Positions 28,654-41,600 of a stretch of DNA of 64,000 bases are shown here, one piece after another. A program made the position numbers and the translations under genes. A model generated the notes under the pieces. It saw only the letters and a list, made by a program, of their open reading frames with translations, was not told the origin of the DNA and searched no databases. The stretch is from Branchiostoma floridae. Taxonomy: Eukaryota; Chordata; Leptocardii; Amphioxiformes; Branchiostomatidae. The stretch spans positions 16,340,003-16,404,002 of the forward strand of contig NC_049980.1 of NCBI RefSeq assembly GCF_000003815.2, written 5' to 3'. Each line of letters begins with the position of its first letter. Position 1 is the first letter of the stretch.

Positions 28654-31600
28654 CTAGGCAGGTAAGATGACATTGGGCTGCTCGTTGGCGGGCACGAATT
28701 TCCACACCTTGTTTGGGCCGATCTCCACCACGTAGACCGCGGAGTCGTCTGGAGCAGAGGCTACGTCATGGGGCTGGCTGAAACCCTGCAGGTGGGGGAA
28801 TAAATGCTAGGTAGAATAATTGTACCGACACTTCCTGCTACCTGTAAGATAGAACATCAACAGTCTCCAAACCCGTTCATTTGTGTAATTGATCAATTTT
28901 GGTGCCGTGAAATTATAGTATTAAAGGCGAAAAGTTTGAAAATTAACCCTATAACCAATAGAGAATTAGTAGCCAAACAACTACTTCAGTATGCTAAAGG
29001 TTAAGTTGCTAAAGGAATAGAGATAAAATGGTTAAACCAGCATTGATACGTTCTATATGGAAAGGGCTTAGATCAAAGCAGTTCACCAGCATTATACATC
29101 ATTTTACACCGTGGCATGTTGACGTGGTTCATTCCTTGACCTGAACATCTAGATTTGTGTAAGTCTCCTACCCGCGGGGTTGGTCGCCACGTGTCCAGGA
29201 TCTCCCCGTCACTGAACCTGACCGTGAAGCCTTCCACGGGCAGGGTGGCGCCAGCCAGCGTCGGTCCGTTCACAAGGTGCAGAACACCTCCTGTAATAAA
29301 AAACCTTATGTATGAGGGCGAGCTACCTGCCTTTGATGGCGTTTCAGCACCTTGGAGATACACATCTACTCGTTACACTGCTCCGTGGCTGTGGGCGGTG
29401 CTATAAAATTACTGCACCGGCTGTTTGAAGATTTTTTTTAAATCTCTAATGCTGCTCTCAAATCTAACGTTACATTAGTGAGTCATGATGTGGCGTGGCC
29501 GTTGAAGTATTATCTTGCAAATGGTAAAGCAAGACCCACTGCAACGTTCGTTTACGAGATGCAATTTATCTTCAGAGAGGGACAGATGGAGAGAGAGAGC
29601 TTTTCAAATGGATCGTCCGATAGTGTCTAACGTTACTGTTTCTGCCATGTTGAGTCACATTGCGTATCTATATTTTTCACCGTGTATGGTTATGCTTAGT
29701 ACACAATTCAACTTGAGGAATCAAGGCCCTTTCATTGTATGTATTAGACAGATATCCTTACCCTGGTCAGGGTTGTAGTCAACAGCAAACACACGGCCTC
29801 CAAACTCCCTCTCCCGGAACATTCTCCTGAACTTGCCCTCTTTGATCTCGAAGCACTGCACCCGCCCGTTCTCTCTGTCAGCCACGCACACCTCCCCGCG
29901 GTCCTGGACCATGGTCAGGGAGTGGGGGATACGGAACGTCCCGGGGGGAGGGCCAGACAGGCTGTACCCCTGGGGGCTGGGGCGGCCCCACTGCAGTAGG
30001 AGGGTGCCGTCCTTGGAGAACTTCATGACGCGACTGTTGCAGTAACTATAAAGGAGAGGTGAATTTCAATCATGTACCTGTACTTTCATTGTGGTTTTAT
30101 TTATATGAATCATTGTGATAATGGCTTTTGGCAACAAGTACCCTTCAGTTGGTCACAGGCGGAGTCTTTTATAATGTAGCACTGAAACTGATCCTTACCC
30201 GTCTGCAACAAAGAAGTCTCCAGTGCTATCGTCCACTGCCACATCGGTGGGCTTACAGAAGTGTTTGTCGTCACTTCCGGGCTGAAAGGCCTCTCCGAGA
30301 GTAAGGAGGGGTACCGAGTCCCCGCTGGCAGGAAACTTGAAGACTTGGTGCATGGCGACGTCCGTCAGCCAGTAATTCCCGTCCCCATCCATGGCCAAAC
30401 CGTGGGGCAGGAAAAATCTAATGACAAAAAATCGCCGGTACTTCAGAATGTGTCGACGCTGCTAAAGAGTAATGAGATGTGCTAATGTAATCCATAAATT
30501 TGCACGATATGACCTAAAGATTATGAAATTTTCTTTGTCAGTTTCTGACTGCACCGCAATCTTGGTAAGTAGTGGTAAACAAGAAACTCTGCGATTTTCA
30601 TTTCATTTCCCAGTTTTGTTGCGGATTTTTCCGCCCAACACCGGAGCGGTTGAAGACTTACATGCCCTTCCCCCAGCTGCGCACCAGGTCCCCGGTGCTG
30701 GGGTCCAGCTCCACCACCGTGTCCGTCTGGATCGGACCCAGGTCCTGCTGCTGGTACACGTTGTCATCGTCAAACGAGCTGAAACACATTCACAAATTAA
30801 AAAAAAAAAAAAAAAAAAAAAAACAGAAAAACTGTTTCCACATTGACCGAGGGAAGGTGAGGAGTCTCAACATCTTTTTTTTTTTCTCAGACTCTCGAGC
30901 GTTTATTCCCCGGTCCATCCAACGAAGAGGGTCAAGTCCGCACAGAAGTAAAGTAAGTCATGTTGTCATTTTTACTTCATGAAATGAAAAAAAAACACTT
31001 CATTTCTTTAGTTATGTCAATTTCTACTGTGCATTTGTGCCAAACGTACCCGCGTACATACCTTGTATGTTACAGTTAAAAGTACATCCATATGCGGATC
31101 AGACTGGCCACTACGTGAGTCTAACGGAACAAGACCCTGTGGCCTAATGGATAAGGCGTCCGCCTCCGGAGCGGGAGATTGTGGGTTCGAGTCCCATCAG
31201 GGTCGTTTGACACCTTGATTATTTTTTGGGGTCTCACCTGGAGTCCCAGACCCTATCCCCCCTGTGGAACACATGGACGTGCCCAGCCGGACACACGGCC
31301 ACTCCGGACACCTGTCCTAGCTCCAGGTTCTGCACAGGCCAGTCTTCCTCAACCTGCAGCGAACTGTCGTCCGTTCCGCTGAAGAAAAACACACCAACTT
31401 GATAAACTTGGAAGGCCTTTTGTTCTCAAAGAATCTCGACAGTTTTTATTTTGTTCACAACTTTTCACAGTTTTCATTTGTTGTGGGGCGCCAGTACCCT
31501 AATCATGTCGGGGTAACATTTCATACCAACAACAAAATACACAAAACGTAAGAAATACTAGCAGTCATGAGCATATTTTCCTTAAAATTCAGATTTTTGA

Positions 31601-34600
31601 TATACACCGGTTAATTAGTCTCGTTCCTACAACAATCCGGCCCCGTCCCTGTTTGGAAATATGGCCCTGGTATAAGCCATCGCTAACCTTCAGATATATG
31701 TACTTTTATGAAGAATGAAAGACATTGAGCAAACAATACATTGAGGATAGAAAATAAGTAAGACACCACCAACCGATCAGCTACTGACTGGGCGTCTTCT
31801 TTGTTTTTATCTTCTTGAACGGCTCCCTCTTCTTGGCCCTCCTCTTCTCCATCTATGAGAGGCAAGGAAATGGTGTTAAAACGGTGGTGTGAGTCAAAAC
31901 ACACTAAGTAGTCGCACGTACTAATGGGATACAGAGAACATATTTTTACACTAGAAGAAGCTATTGGGGAGTTTCATTAATGTACCATCGGTGAATCGCA
32001 TGGCCAGGACGACAGTGTTGATGTCCCCCGGACCGACTTCTACGTCCTCCTCCTCCATCATACTGGTCTGTCCCGGTCCAGCCTCCCGCTCCTTCTCCCA
32101 GTTGAACACCGTCCCCAGCACCGGCCCCGCACACACCGTGTCAGGCCGGCTTGGCTCGCAGATCCTGGGCAACACAGGTGTTAGCAGATGTTAGAGATAG
32201 CCTCAGACCTCACCGACACGGGATGGTCTAACAGAGAATAACGTTAACGTGTCCATTACCGATTGAAAATTCGTCCACCAGCAGTTGGTGGCGTAACGGT
32301 TAGGTAGTTTGTCCCAGAACCCAGAGGTCCTGGGTTCGAATCCCCTGACATGCAATCAGTGATGCCCTTGATACAGGCACCTTGCATGACTTTCTCACTC
32401 CACTCAGGTGTAAAACTGGGTGCCTAACTTCAGGTGGGGGGTAAAAGGGCGTGAAAGGAGAGGGATGGGCTCCGCCTTCCAGTGCCCGGACAGAATGAAT
32501 AACCAGACCAAAGCCCGTCCAGGACAAAATAGATAAATATCGTAAATACCAATGTCATACACCAGGGGGAGGGGGAAGGGTGGCACAAAAGTGACCTTAA
32601 CTTTTGTCATTTCAACACCTACTTAGGCCATGTTGATTTGATTATATGGATGACATCCGCGCTCGCACCAAATTTCGGCCGTTTCCAAAAAAAAAAGTTT
32701 TCCACCACACAATAAATTGTACAAAGCAGCTGTAAAATGAGCACAAATATTCCGTAGATTGAAAAAAAAGTATCAGAAAACAGATAATTAATCATAGTCT
32801 AATGCCATAGAATGCCAAAATAAATCTAAACTCAAAGAATAAGATGTGAAAGGACAGAAATAAAAAAATCTTCTGTTGGTAGGGGGAGGTACCAGTACAG
32901 AAATTCAGGTCCTGTTCTGGTCCAGAGGAAACTTGAGAACTGGCAATACTAAAAACAATGGTAATAGGTCAGTTTTGCTACAAAGGAATCTGTTTGGTGG
33001 ACTATTGGACTCCCACTAGCATTTACAAATCCCATCTCCAAGTAATACGGGCTAACTGTCTTTGTACCTTTGACTGTAGAAACTTGGTACAATTGACTAT
33101 AAACTCTACTTGACTTCCTCTTGCTGTCTTCTTGGCCCCCGGTATGACCCCAAATGCCTGCCGAGATAGTGTGTCCATTTTGTAATTGGCGAAACCTGTT
33201 CCTCTGATTTTTTTTCAGGTCTGTTTTTTTTCGGATAGGTCCAAGAAGAAAAAATTGTCTTGCTCCCGTATAATGTACTGGTCCCTACACCTAACTGTTG
33301 GTATACCATACTATGTGTGTTTAGTCCTATGTTCAACCTTCCTGGCCACTTTGATTTCACACTGGAGGCAACTTTTTTTTTTGTGCCAAACTTTTTTTTT
33401 ATTCGCTCGCTCGCATCAATTTTGGAGTTCCCAGAGGATGCCATCCATATAATCAAATCAACATGGCCTTACATACCAAATGTCATCACAATCTATGCAG
33501 GTGTTCTATAACGAGTTAGTTTTGCTGACCACAAATGTCCGGAAACACAAACACAGACATACAATGTAAACACAGACGCACCAAAGAAACAACAACAATA
33601 CCTCCAATTTTTCGCAAGGAGGTAACAACCCACTGCCTTTATACGGCCTTTTAAAAAGGCTTTTGGGTTGCTTCACCTTGAAAGCGGTAAGTTCTAAGTC
33701 TATTTTTTGAAAGTGTCTCACTTCATTTTTGTGTAGGTAGACTATTAAACACAGTTTAGTTTAGCTTCACCTTGTGTTGCATAGGCTATAACCCTATAAG
33801 GCCGTCTTATGGTATGATGTTGCATGTTTCACTATAAAAGCCCTTACCACGTGGTCTGCGAGGAAGCCGGCTGCTCGCATCCATAGCCGATGATTCGGTC
33901 GATCCTGTCTCCCTCTGTGCCTGAGGCTGTAAAACATTGGATACGGCAATGGTTACGGCAAAGGTTGTATGGCTGTCTGGCAGTTGTAGATGTTTGTTTA
34001 TCGCAGAAGACTTTTGGGACTGTGTAGTCCTGCTGCAGAGGTCTTTACTAAAGTCATGAAAGTAGGCGTCTACACCAGGGTCTGATGGTGGCTAGAAAGT
34101 GTTCGATATTCCTGCCTCCATTTTCAAGTTGGAAGATCTTATAAAGCCATTATGGAGAATACTTGTTATTTCTAAGCTGCACTTGGCGTGCAGAGAGACA
34201 ATACATGTACAGCAACAACTTTTCTGTTATTCCGTCCTTAATCCTTGTTCACCTTTATGCCCGCAAATTGATTTACACTAGAAGTACAGGAATGTCAAAA
34301 ATCGAACGGTACAGTGGTGCAGTTACCAACATTAAAATCATCATCGTTGTCAAATAATCGGCAGACGGACCAGATAACAATCAACATGCCGTCTTTCTTT
34401 CACCCACTTATCTCCGTGCATTAAGCTTGTCTGCTCAATCGTTCATTCTGCATTTTAATATTACTACTGTCTTACCTATCAAATTCTCCACTCTCCATGA
34501 CTTCAGTGTAGTACAAACAAACGGTCCCTGTGGGAATACGGCAATAACATGTAAATTGATTCATCTTACGTGGTGAATAATGTATATATACATATACTGG

Positions 34601-36203
34601 GGGGTAATCTAATGATCGGTGTCAAGAGAGCTAATGTAGCAGGCGAAAATTCATGTCCAGAACAAGGGACAACCCACTAACAAACTGGAGACTTGCTGTG
34701 TTGAAAAGATGCTCCACGAGGCTATTGAAAGGGCCCGGATGATTTAGATAATTTAGAAATCAGCAATGTACGTGTAAGTCAAGTAAGTCAAGTATCCCCA
34801 TCCGTTTGCTAAAAAATATAAGCACACTCCCTGTCAGCATTATTAGCGATCCACCCCGTAATTGCCAGGAAATGTGTCTCTTGCAGAAGCCATGTTTCAG
34901 CATGTTTCATGTATGAAACAGCCGTGCGGGGGCGGATATAGGAGCAGCTCTCCCGGCAGCGCTGACGCAACTAGAAATGATATTTTGATAACACCCCAAT
35001 TCCAGTTCAGACTTATTCAATTCAATCATGTGCAGTAACACATCGTATGGCATTATAGACTAAGGATAGGATATAAATTTTCATCATGTTAATTTCGGGT
35101 CACTGCAATGAACAGTGTAAGGTTCCTATAATAGCTCTTCTCCGACGTATGCATGCATCTTCATGCAGCTCTATATCCACCCTAAGAGCATACAGGACGT
35201 GCGCTGGTTTCTTAAAGCGGATTCTTATAAAATACAACTACAAGTAATAGAGATCTTGTCCCCGCAAGTTCAGCGACATTACAGCTATATTAATTGTGAC
35301 GACATGGGGCATCCATAAGGTCACTTACACAGCAGATTGAGTTGTTCTTTGACTGTTCTAGTTAACATACATGATGGCTTCTGCGCATAAAAAAGACGAT
35401 GGCAGAATCGCCAGTTTGGTTACGGGCGACTACGAATGTTGGTGTTCCACCAAAAGAGGCGTCTTCAGGGTAGTTTTATCAGTCGAAGACACAACCCTGC
35501 ATCTCCGTAAAGAAATCTCCTCACATCGCAGGACTCGGTGATATATGGTATGAGTGGTCACGAAGCGAAACGAACACCGGCTTTTTGCGGCGAGCAGAGG
35601 ATTGAGATTGATTTCCTCATGGATACTTGAAAGAAACGCGCCGTCAAGAACGATCAAAATCAAGAGACTTACGGGCAATCTAGGCGAAGCCCTACTCAGG
35701 TGATAAAGTCCATCAGATTTGTTAGGAATTTTATAGTCAATCTGTACGCAATTTGCCGCTCGATGCGACAAGTCTTTGGCATTGATAAAGTGATTTCTGA
35801 ACACAGTAATCAAACAGGTGGTATGGTTTGTTCGGAATATCATTCATACATCCCCTTATCGCTTTTAAACATTTTATCAAAACATAAAGCACAGTTGCTT
35901 ATGGCACAGTCTTTGAATATTCAAACAAATGTCGCAGTGTTTGCTATTTGATTTCACTATCATGGAGCCGAAACAACATGCCCCTCACTGGTAAACAAGG
36001 TCTGCCGGCCAAACACACGTATACGTCTATTTCGCCCTTACCTGTGGAGGACGCTGCCGCTCCAATTCTTCAAACGTTGTGTCGAATTTCTCGAGTAAAT
36101 CTCGAGGCCACCAAGGGTTGTCCCAGGTCGGATAGGCCAAACATATGTTACCGAGGGTGATGAGACATATTCCCGTCAACACGGCCCGCATACCGGGCGC
36201 CAT
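28654..36203 (-). CDS. Secreted peptidyl-alpha-hydroxyglycine alpha-amidating lyase (PAL), 11 exons
   Basis: Cleaves peptidyl-alpha-hydroxyglycine to amidated peptide plus glyoxylate in the secretory pathway. Exons in coding order: 36203-36042, 34527-34476, 33926-33848, 32164-31986, 31852-31774, 31378-31238, 30778-30662, 30417-30199, 30045-29762, 29290-29172, 28785-28654. They join in frame to 520 residues and TAG. The chosen ATG (36203) opens [11 protein letters not shown] with a hydrophobic signal peptide; an upstream in-frame ATG at 36257 would only add a basic leader. Residues 55-185 form an acidic linker unlike PHM. The PAL beta-propeller follows: HRGDRVW (222-228), LPHGL (His275), HFCKPTDV (322-329), YCNSR (344-348), PHSL (His384), RENGR (400-404), QPHD (His483). 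Three histidines correspond to the zinc ligands of rat PAL. Cys324/Cys345 and Cys396/Cys407 fit its two disulfides. No membrane anchor follows. Confidence 0.92.
30799..30823 (+). repeat. Poly(A) run in PAL intron
   Basis: About 25 consecutive A residues next to PAL exon 7. It may be the tail of an old retrocopy or simple slippage; no retrocopy body is recognisable beside it. Confidence 0.6.
31133..31205 (+). tRNA. tRNA-Arg (CCG)
   Basis: A full 73-nt cloverleaf: acceptor stem GACCCTG/CAGGGTC, D stem GCCT/AGGC, anticodon loop CTCCGGA giving anticodon CCG (reads CGG, Arg), and T arm GTGGGTTCGAGTCCCAT holding the B box. The discriminator base is G. A T-rich run near 31222-31228 could end pol III transcription. 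It lies inside a PAL intron, antisense to that gene, between its sixth and seventh exons. It closely resembles animal tRNA-Arg(CCG) genes. Confidence 0.93.
32285..32535 (+). mobile_element. tRNA-derived SINE
   Basis: The head is tRNA-like, with an A-box-like TGGCGTAACGGTTAGG and a B box GGTTCGAATCCC, but its stems do not close as a gene. A tRNA-unrelated body of about 200 bp follows. It sits in a PAL intron. The short open frames across it are chance. Confidence 0.65.
32626..33468. mobile_element. PIF/Harbinger-like MITE (full copy)
   Basis: An 843-bp element in a PAL intron. Inverted ends start GGCCATGTTGATTTGATTAT on one strand and repeat at the other end, with about 30 matching bases. TTA flanks both sides (32623-32625 and 33469-33471), a TWA target as used by PIF/Harbinger. 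No transposase frame. Related ends occur at 51421 and 63642. Confidence 0.65.
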
Positions 36204-36629
36204 GGTTGGGACCACACAGCGCAGGTGCGAGGAAGTGCGTCGTCGCCGCTTACGCACACTCAGAGCCGTACGTCAGTGTGTGGGACACGAATAACGTAAT
36301 AACGTGTAGCTCGTCGTCATTTCTAAACTACGCTTAATAGTACGTAAATGCTGCATTGGCTTTTATTGTCCGCTCATTTCTAAACCACAGTTTTGCGATT
36401 GGGTTCGAATTGAAAAACTCAATTTTATTGGTCGTAGAACAACAGGTAAAAGAAATAATACTTTTCAGTTTTCACGATAATTTCCTTTATTTCTCGTGAC
36501 ACTGGAATCCCCATCCGAGCCCCAAGTGACTCCTGCTTATAGCGTGGCTAAATGAGTTTCCTCTAAGCAGAGGTCGTCCCAAATTACCACTGACTGAAGT
36601 CTTAATCATTTCAAACTGGTCAAATTACC
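36204..36629. other. PAL 5' flank, probable promoter region
   Basis: The bases above the PAL start are CpG-richer (ACGCACTC, CGTACGTC and similar words) than further away. No TATA box is clear. Beyond about 36.3 kb I see nothing specific before the fold-back element. Confidence 0.3.
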
Positions 36630-36806
36630 TAATCTCCAAGCAGATCCTACGGTAGCATAAGACAGTATNNNNNNNNNNNNNNNNNNNNNNNNNNNNNNNN
36701 NNNNNNNNNNNNNNNNNNNNNNNNNNNNNNNNNNNNNNNNNNNNNNNNNNNNNNNNNNNNNNNNNNNNTACTGTCTTATGCTACCGTAGGATCTGCTTGG
36801 AGATTA
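36630..36806. mobile_element. Fold-back MITE interrupted by an assembly gap
   Basis: A 38-bp arm (36630-36667, beginning TAATCTCCAAGCAGATCC) is repeated exactly as its reverse complement at 36769-36806, with only the N gap between. The nine bases CAAATTACC flank both sides (36621-36629 and 36807-36815), consistent with a 9-bp target duplication. That length suggests a Mutator-like or related superfamily, but this is inference from length alone. Confidence 0.6.
36669..36768. other. Assembly gap (100 N)
   Basis: Exactly 100 N, so a placeholder length. It lies at the centre of a perfect inverted repeat, a structure that commonly stops sequencing and assembly. Confidence 0.99.
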
Positions 36807-37749
36807 CAAATTACCATGTTGGGCATCATCACTCAGGAACAAACTATTGACGGGGCAAGGGGGCGCTATCGTTGGGAGTATTTGATCGGTAGAGAATTGA
36901 ACTCTGTCGTATAGCGATGATTGTATACCTTAATGTTAGTTTTAGCATGCTCCTTCCATGTACAATTCCGTCAGATGAAATTCAGGGTTTATCAGCAAAG
37001 TGCCGATCCTTTATATCACGTTGAAACTATTATCTGCTTTAATGTCCCGACCTTTCAAATAGGATAAAGGAAAGGCTGGGGTTGCAGTAGTCGCGGTGCG
37101 ACTGTTGTTGTCTTGTTGACGGTCTCTTATATTATAATTCCAGCAATAGTCGCCGCGGCTAGGCTTGCAGAACTGTTGATACAAAATTCGTTAATTGGAG
37201 CTTTGTGCATTTGCTGTTAAGTTACCGACGAACATTCGCTAGGCTATAACATTATGGCTGAACGCATTTGATAATAGAACCTCCTTGCTGAAATGAAATA
37301 GGTGACCTTCACTGTACCATGATTTCAATCTTGCTATTGGTACGAAACCTTCCGCTCTTTCTTCATCTTGTGATTTTACCAGCAATCCGGAGAAATGGTG
37401 ATAGGGCATTATTTGTATTTCCCTGTCCGCTACTACAACATTGGGAGCAAATAACGGCACAGGTGATTTTTCACAAGTAATTATACGACACTTGTTTATC
37501 CATTAACAAAATCTCCTAATTCTTGGGGTTGGAAGCGACTTCCCGGCAACAAGCAATACTTGTATATACTGATATACAGGAAGGTCACTCGGGTTTGCAT
37601 TACCACCGTTAGCACGTCTATTTGTGTACTTAATTAGCATGACGTGCTATCAATTACAACCTGACAGAGCGCGCGCAGAGGATGACGAAATAGGATGATG
37701 CAATCGTTCTCTATTATTTCTTTGAGCTACAGGCGAGGCCATATTATAC

Positions 37750-37821
37750 AGCAGAGTGGCGCAGCGGGAGCGTGCTGGGCCCATAACCCAGAGGTCGGTG
37801 GATCGAAACCACCCTCTGCTA
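37750..37821 (+). tRNA. Initiator tRNA-Met (CAT)
   Basis: A 72-nt cloverleaf with acceptor AGCAGAG/CTCTGCT, including the A1-U72 pair typical of eukaryotic initiators. The anticodon stem is CTGGG/CCCAG around loop CCCATAA (anticodon CAT). The T-loop region reads GGATCGAAACC, with A54 and A60 in place of the usual T, another initiator mark. A short T run (ATTTTG) follows. It stands alone in the spacer between the PAL 5' end and the SLC4A11 3' end. Confidence 0.95.
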
Positions 37822-38377
37822 ATATTTTGTCGTCTTATATTTTATTCTTTTAAAAATACACGAGCAAATGCTTCAGTTGCTAAAGCACGTGAACAAAGCG
37901 CCAATACGATAACGTTATGTACAAAACGTTGTTAAGTCTCGTATTAAACGTACAAAGGTAGTAGGGATCTTCCAAGTACTGTCGAATCTTTTTAGAGCAT
38001 TTTGTGTATTGTTATTTCGGCTGAACAGACCGCCACTTACACAAGACAACCCCCTCCAATACCCTCCAAACTCGTCCTGTTGCACCTGTAGGTTACAATA
38101 TTGTCAAACAACTACCCTAGCGGATATCTCTTGAAGCTCACCTGCAGACAGAACTTGATTCCAGCGAAAGTTGGCAACGAACTACAAAACCTGAACAGCT
38201 ATCAAAAACAAACTTCTGTTCTATAACTGGCCATTTTGATAGTGAGTTCGAAATTTGAGGAATCAACTAGCTCAGTGGTGAACGAGGAAATCTTGAATCG
38301 TCTCCCGCAAATTGATAATGCCACCGTTGATGTAAGAACCTGAGACAAAGGAACTTTTGAAACCTGCACCTCTGGAA
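37822..38377. other. Spacer between tRNA-iMet and SLC4A11 3' UTR
   Basis: Nothing recognisable: no long frame, RNA gene or clear repeat. Likewise 36807-37749, between the fold-back element and the tRNA, shows no supported feature. Confidence 0.5.
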
Positions 38378-38383
38378 TTTATT
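38378..38383 (-). terminator. Likely poly(A) signal of SLC4A11
   Basis: TTTATT on the plus strand gives AATAAA on the minus strand, about 290 bp past the SLC4A11 stop codon. Confidence 0.5.
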
Positions 38384-38672
38384 TCACAAAGTCAGAACAC
38401 ATGCTTCTAACCTATGAGTACCTGCATAGCTTTTCCGATATTGACATTGTTTGCGAAGGCTCTTCGCCGTAACGAGAACAAACGGATGTGGATAAAATCT
38501 ACTTTCGCCTCTCTGCTACATGAGGATTTGTTTTATGTTTTCACGATGAACTCAAAAGAACTCTATCATAGGTAGAGAGCTGAACGGTTGATGAGGATTT
38601 TATGAATGTTTATGACATAGTTGTTTGTTCACAGACCAGCATGGCACAGTGACGTCAGCCGCACACTATGGA

Positions 38673-41600
38673 TCAGTGGTTGTCCGTGTGGGCAGCGTCC
38701 AGTGCCCGGATGTACTTAGGGTCTATCAACAAGGGCATCAGCCGGTGTCTGGAGTAAAAAAGGTATCAAATTCAGATATAATTGTAAAATGGCAAAAAAC
38801 ATGCATCTTGATATACAACTCGGGACATCTTGATGGAGCAACTCAGGCCATGTCAGTAAACGTACTCAAATCCACTCAGACTTCTGCTTGAAAGTTACCA
38901 CGCCCCAAAATTGTGACGTACTTATCTCCCCTCAAGTATACTGGAATCCTCCAAGCAGTGTTTACGCAAATACAAAAATGCGTACTTGGCAGGGTCAGAA
39001 ATTTGACCTACACTAACAGAACCGTGTCAGGATCCTGGGTTGTTAGTGCCATAACATCAACTCTCATAATTCCACCGCATGCTATAATAACAGCCATGGC
39101 ATGAGAAAATTACTGTATGATGAATAACAAGTGTATGGATGTACCAATGCAACATCATTAATCCTGAGGTTTACTTATTTCAAATATAACGTTATAGGTG
39201 TTGAGAAGGCATTTAAAACAACTTTTTTTAATGTGGTGGTATTATGGCATCGGGTGGAATTCTAAGAGTTGGGGTTCTGCTCTATCTAAGTGTTGTTGGC
39301 GAATTACCTGATAGGGAGAAGCGCCAAGAGGACGATGGGGAAGATCATCTCCAGATAGGGCATGGCGGAGAGCCCGAGGCCGCACAGAACCGCCAGCTGC
39401 AGCACCTGGCAGAACGTGAACAGGTGGATCTTCGCCAGCGGCACATGCCGGATGTAGTGGTTGGGTGGGTACGCCGACTGTGGAGGGGGAAATGCAATAT
39501 TTGTTGCCGCCTCGGAAGGAGGTACGAGAAAGTAGGAACTGAGCAACTGATGAGGCTCGTAAATGGTCGTCCCGCACACAGACGTCGCCATTGGAATTGG
39601 CAGGTGCCATATCGCAAAATAACATATACATTAAGTATGTCAGCACCGTGCATATGTTGAGACTGAGTCAGAAGTAGACTTTTGACGCGGGCACGAACCC
39701 AAGCTGATGCACTTTCTTCTTTTCCACTTATTTCTTCAATGCTTATGACGAAACTAACGTTCTTGCTACATTTGTAAATGAAATGTTACTTTTTATATTC
39801 ATCTTAATAACCCCATGAACAATTATGACACGCTTACATACTATGGCATCAAGCGGTCATGGGTATTACAAGACAGTAACGTGTATCTTGTATGTAACGT
39901 GGAGAGAGCTTCAAGAAAAGCTATGTAGCCAATACAATGACATTTATGATGCGTTTTGTATATAGTTTTGTATATATAGTTTAAGTGGAAAAAATGTGAG
40001 ACACAGTACATGGAGAATTCAGGCTATGTCAGACTATGTTGATGTCATCAAATATCAGTGACATGCAGAAAGAAGAGGTTTAACCTGTTCAGTTAGAATC
40101 AACACGAGTCTCTCGTAAAACTGGTTTCCGCTGAATGAGATGAGCGCGAAGAAGATGAAGAGTCCGTTGAGTACAGGGTCGGTGATGTAGTTGAGTGGGG
40201 ATGGGAGCAGCAGCAGCGAGAGGCCGATAAAGATGTGAGATAACACGGCGGCTAGACGGGTCTCTCGTACCCGCACAATACTAGACAAAATGAATACAAA
40301 CAGCGAACAAACAATTAGTTAAGTTTTTAACCGCCAGCCCTTTTAACCCAAGACATAAGCAGGGGTTCAGCATTGTCTACATACATAGGCGTTACTACAC
40401 CCTTTAGTGCAAGAAAGTTCGTCTTTAAAATTTTGATTAACGGAATAAAACCATTACAACTTAACGTTAACGGTTACGATTGATAGCTACGCTTGTATAA
40501 CAAAAATATGAATACGGAAAGATCTGTTTCTCTAGTATCGCTCACATTGAGTACAGTCTGCCCTGGTCCACGCGATCCTCCACGTCGGCCAGTGCGCGCA
40601 CGTGTAGCGGGGAGTGCGGCAGCGTGCCGTGCAGCCAGGGCAGCCCGAACACCGACAGGATACCGTTGATGATGCCGATGACCAGCAGATCCAGGTTGTA
40701 CGCAGAACTTTTCTTTAACCTGAGGTCAGAAACGTTACTTTAAGTTGGTGTATGGATTTGTTGGAATAAAAATATCAGGAACCTAGCTTTCTTACACACT
40801 GTTATTCTTACTGTTCGCACACTGACTGACCAAAGAAAGACAGATCAATAGGCAGAAGTTGTATTTTGTCAACATTTATGTTAAAGTGCCAAGAATAACC
40901 AGAAAAAATGGTGCTAAATATCAAGAACGTCCTTGTAAATATGTACTTGTGTGCTGGACTGTTGACAATAGCCGCTGTGATGTTCTGGTCCATGAAGAAC
41001 AGCAGTGACAGGCAGAAGCCCAGACCCATGGAGGTGACGACAGCAGTGGAGGTCAAACTTCCCAGCTCTACTAGTTCGAACAGGGGACCGGTCTGAACAT
41101 CAAACCTCTGCACTAGACAGCAACATATAGTAGGGAAAATGTCTGTTAGATTACACAGCAGGCCAAGACATGCTTTCTCCGAACCTGTCTCAAGAGCACA
41201 GTTAACTGGCAGGACTTTCATATACGCGGCAGTCAGTACCTGGAACGGGCTGTCGGACAGAGTGTAGTCAGAGACGACAGTGAAAGTTGCCTTCAGGCTT
41301 TTACTCGTGCCCATCACTACATTCAATATAGTTGGCATCTATGAACCATTGATTACTTACGGAACTGGAGTACCATCCACAGCTTTATAGCCTATCTCAA
41401 TAACCGTCTTTAGATCTGTGACTATTGTTCACTACAGCATGTTATAAAAAAGATTCAGGGATCCAGGAATATCAAAAGAAGGAATGAGCCGTTTGTAATA
41501 GCAAATGATCTACTTACAGCCGACCATGCTAAACACGTACACGCCTATGAAGGAGTTGAGAATGACGGAGACTGGCAAAGAGTAGTCGGCAAGGAACTCG

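Noticed and set aside
32285..32360. Apparent tRNA gene
   Set aside because: A and B boxes are present but acceptor and anticodon stems do not pair and a SINE body follows.
35430..35843. Minus-strand 137-codon frame in PAL intron 1
   Set aside because: Does not join in phase to PAL exons and matches no family I know. Exons 1 and 2 join cleanly without it.
39244..39660. Plus-strand 138-codon frame
   Set aside because: Shadow of the SLC4A11 exon 39308-39477 on the opposite strand.
40808..41338. Minus-strand 176-codon frame read as one exon
   Set aside because: Two true exons (41316-41240 and 41107-40947) with an intron that stays open by chance; SLC4A11 homology covers only the exon parts.
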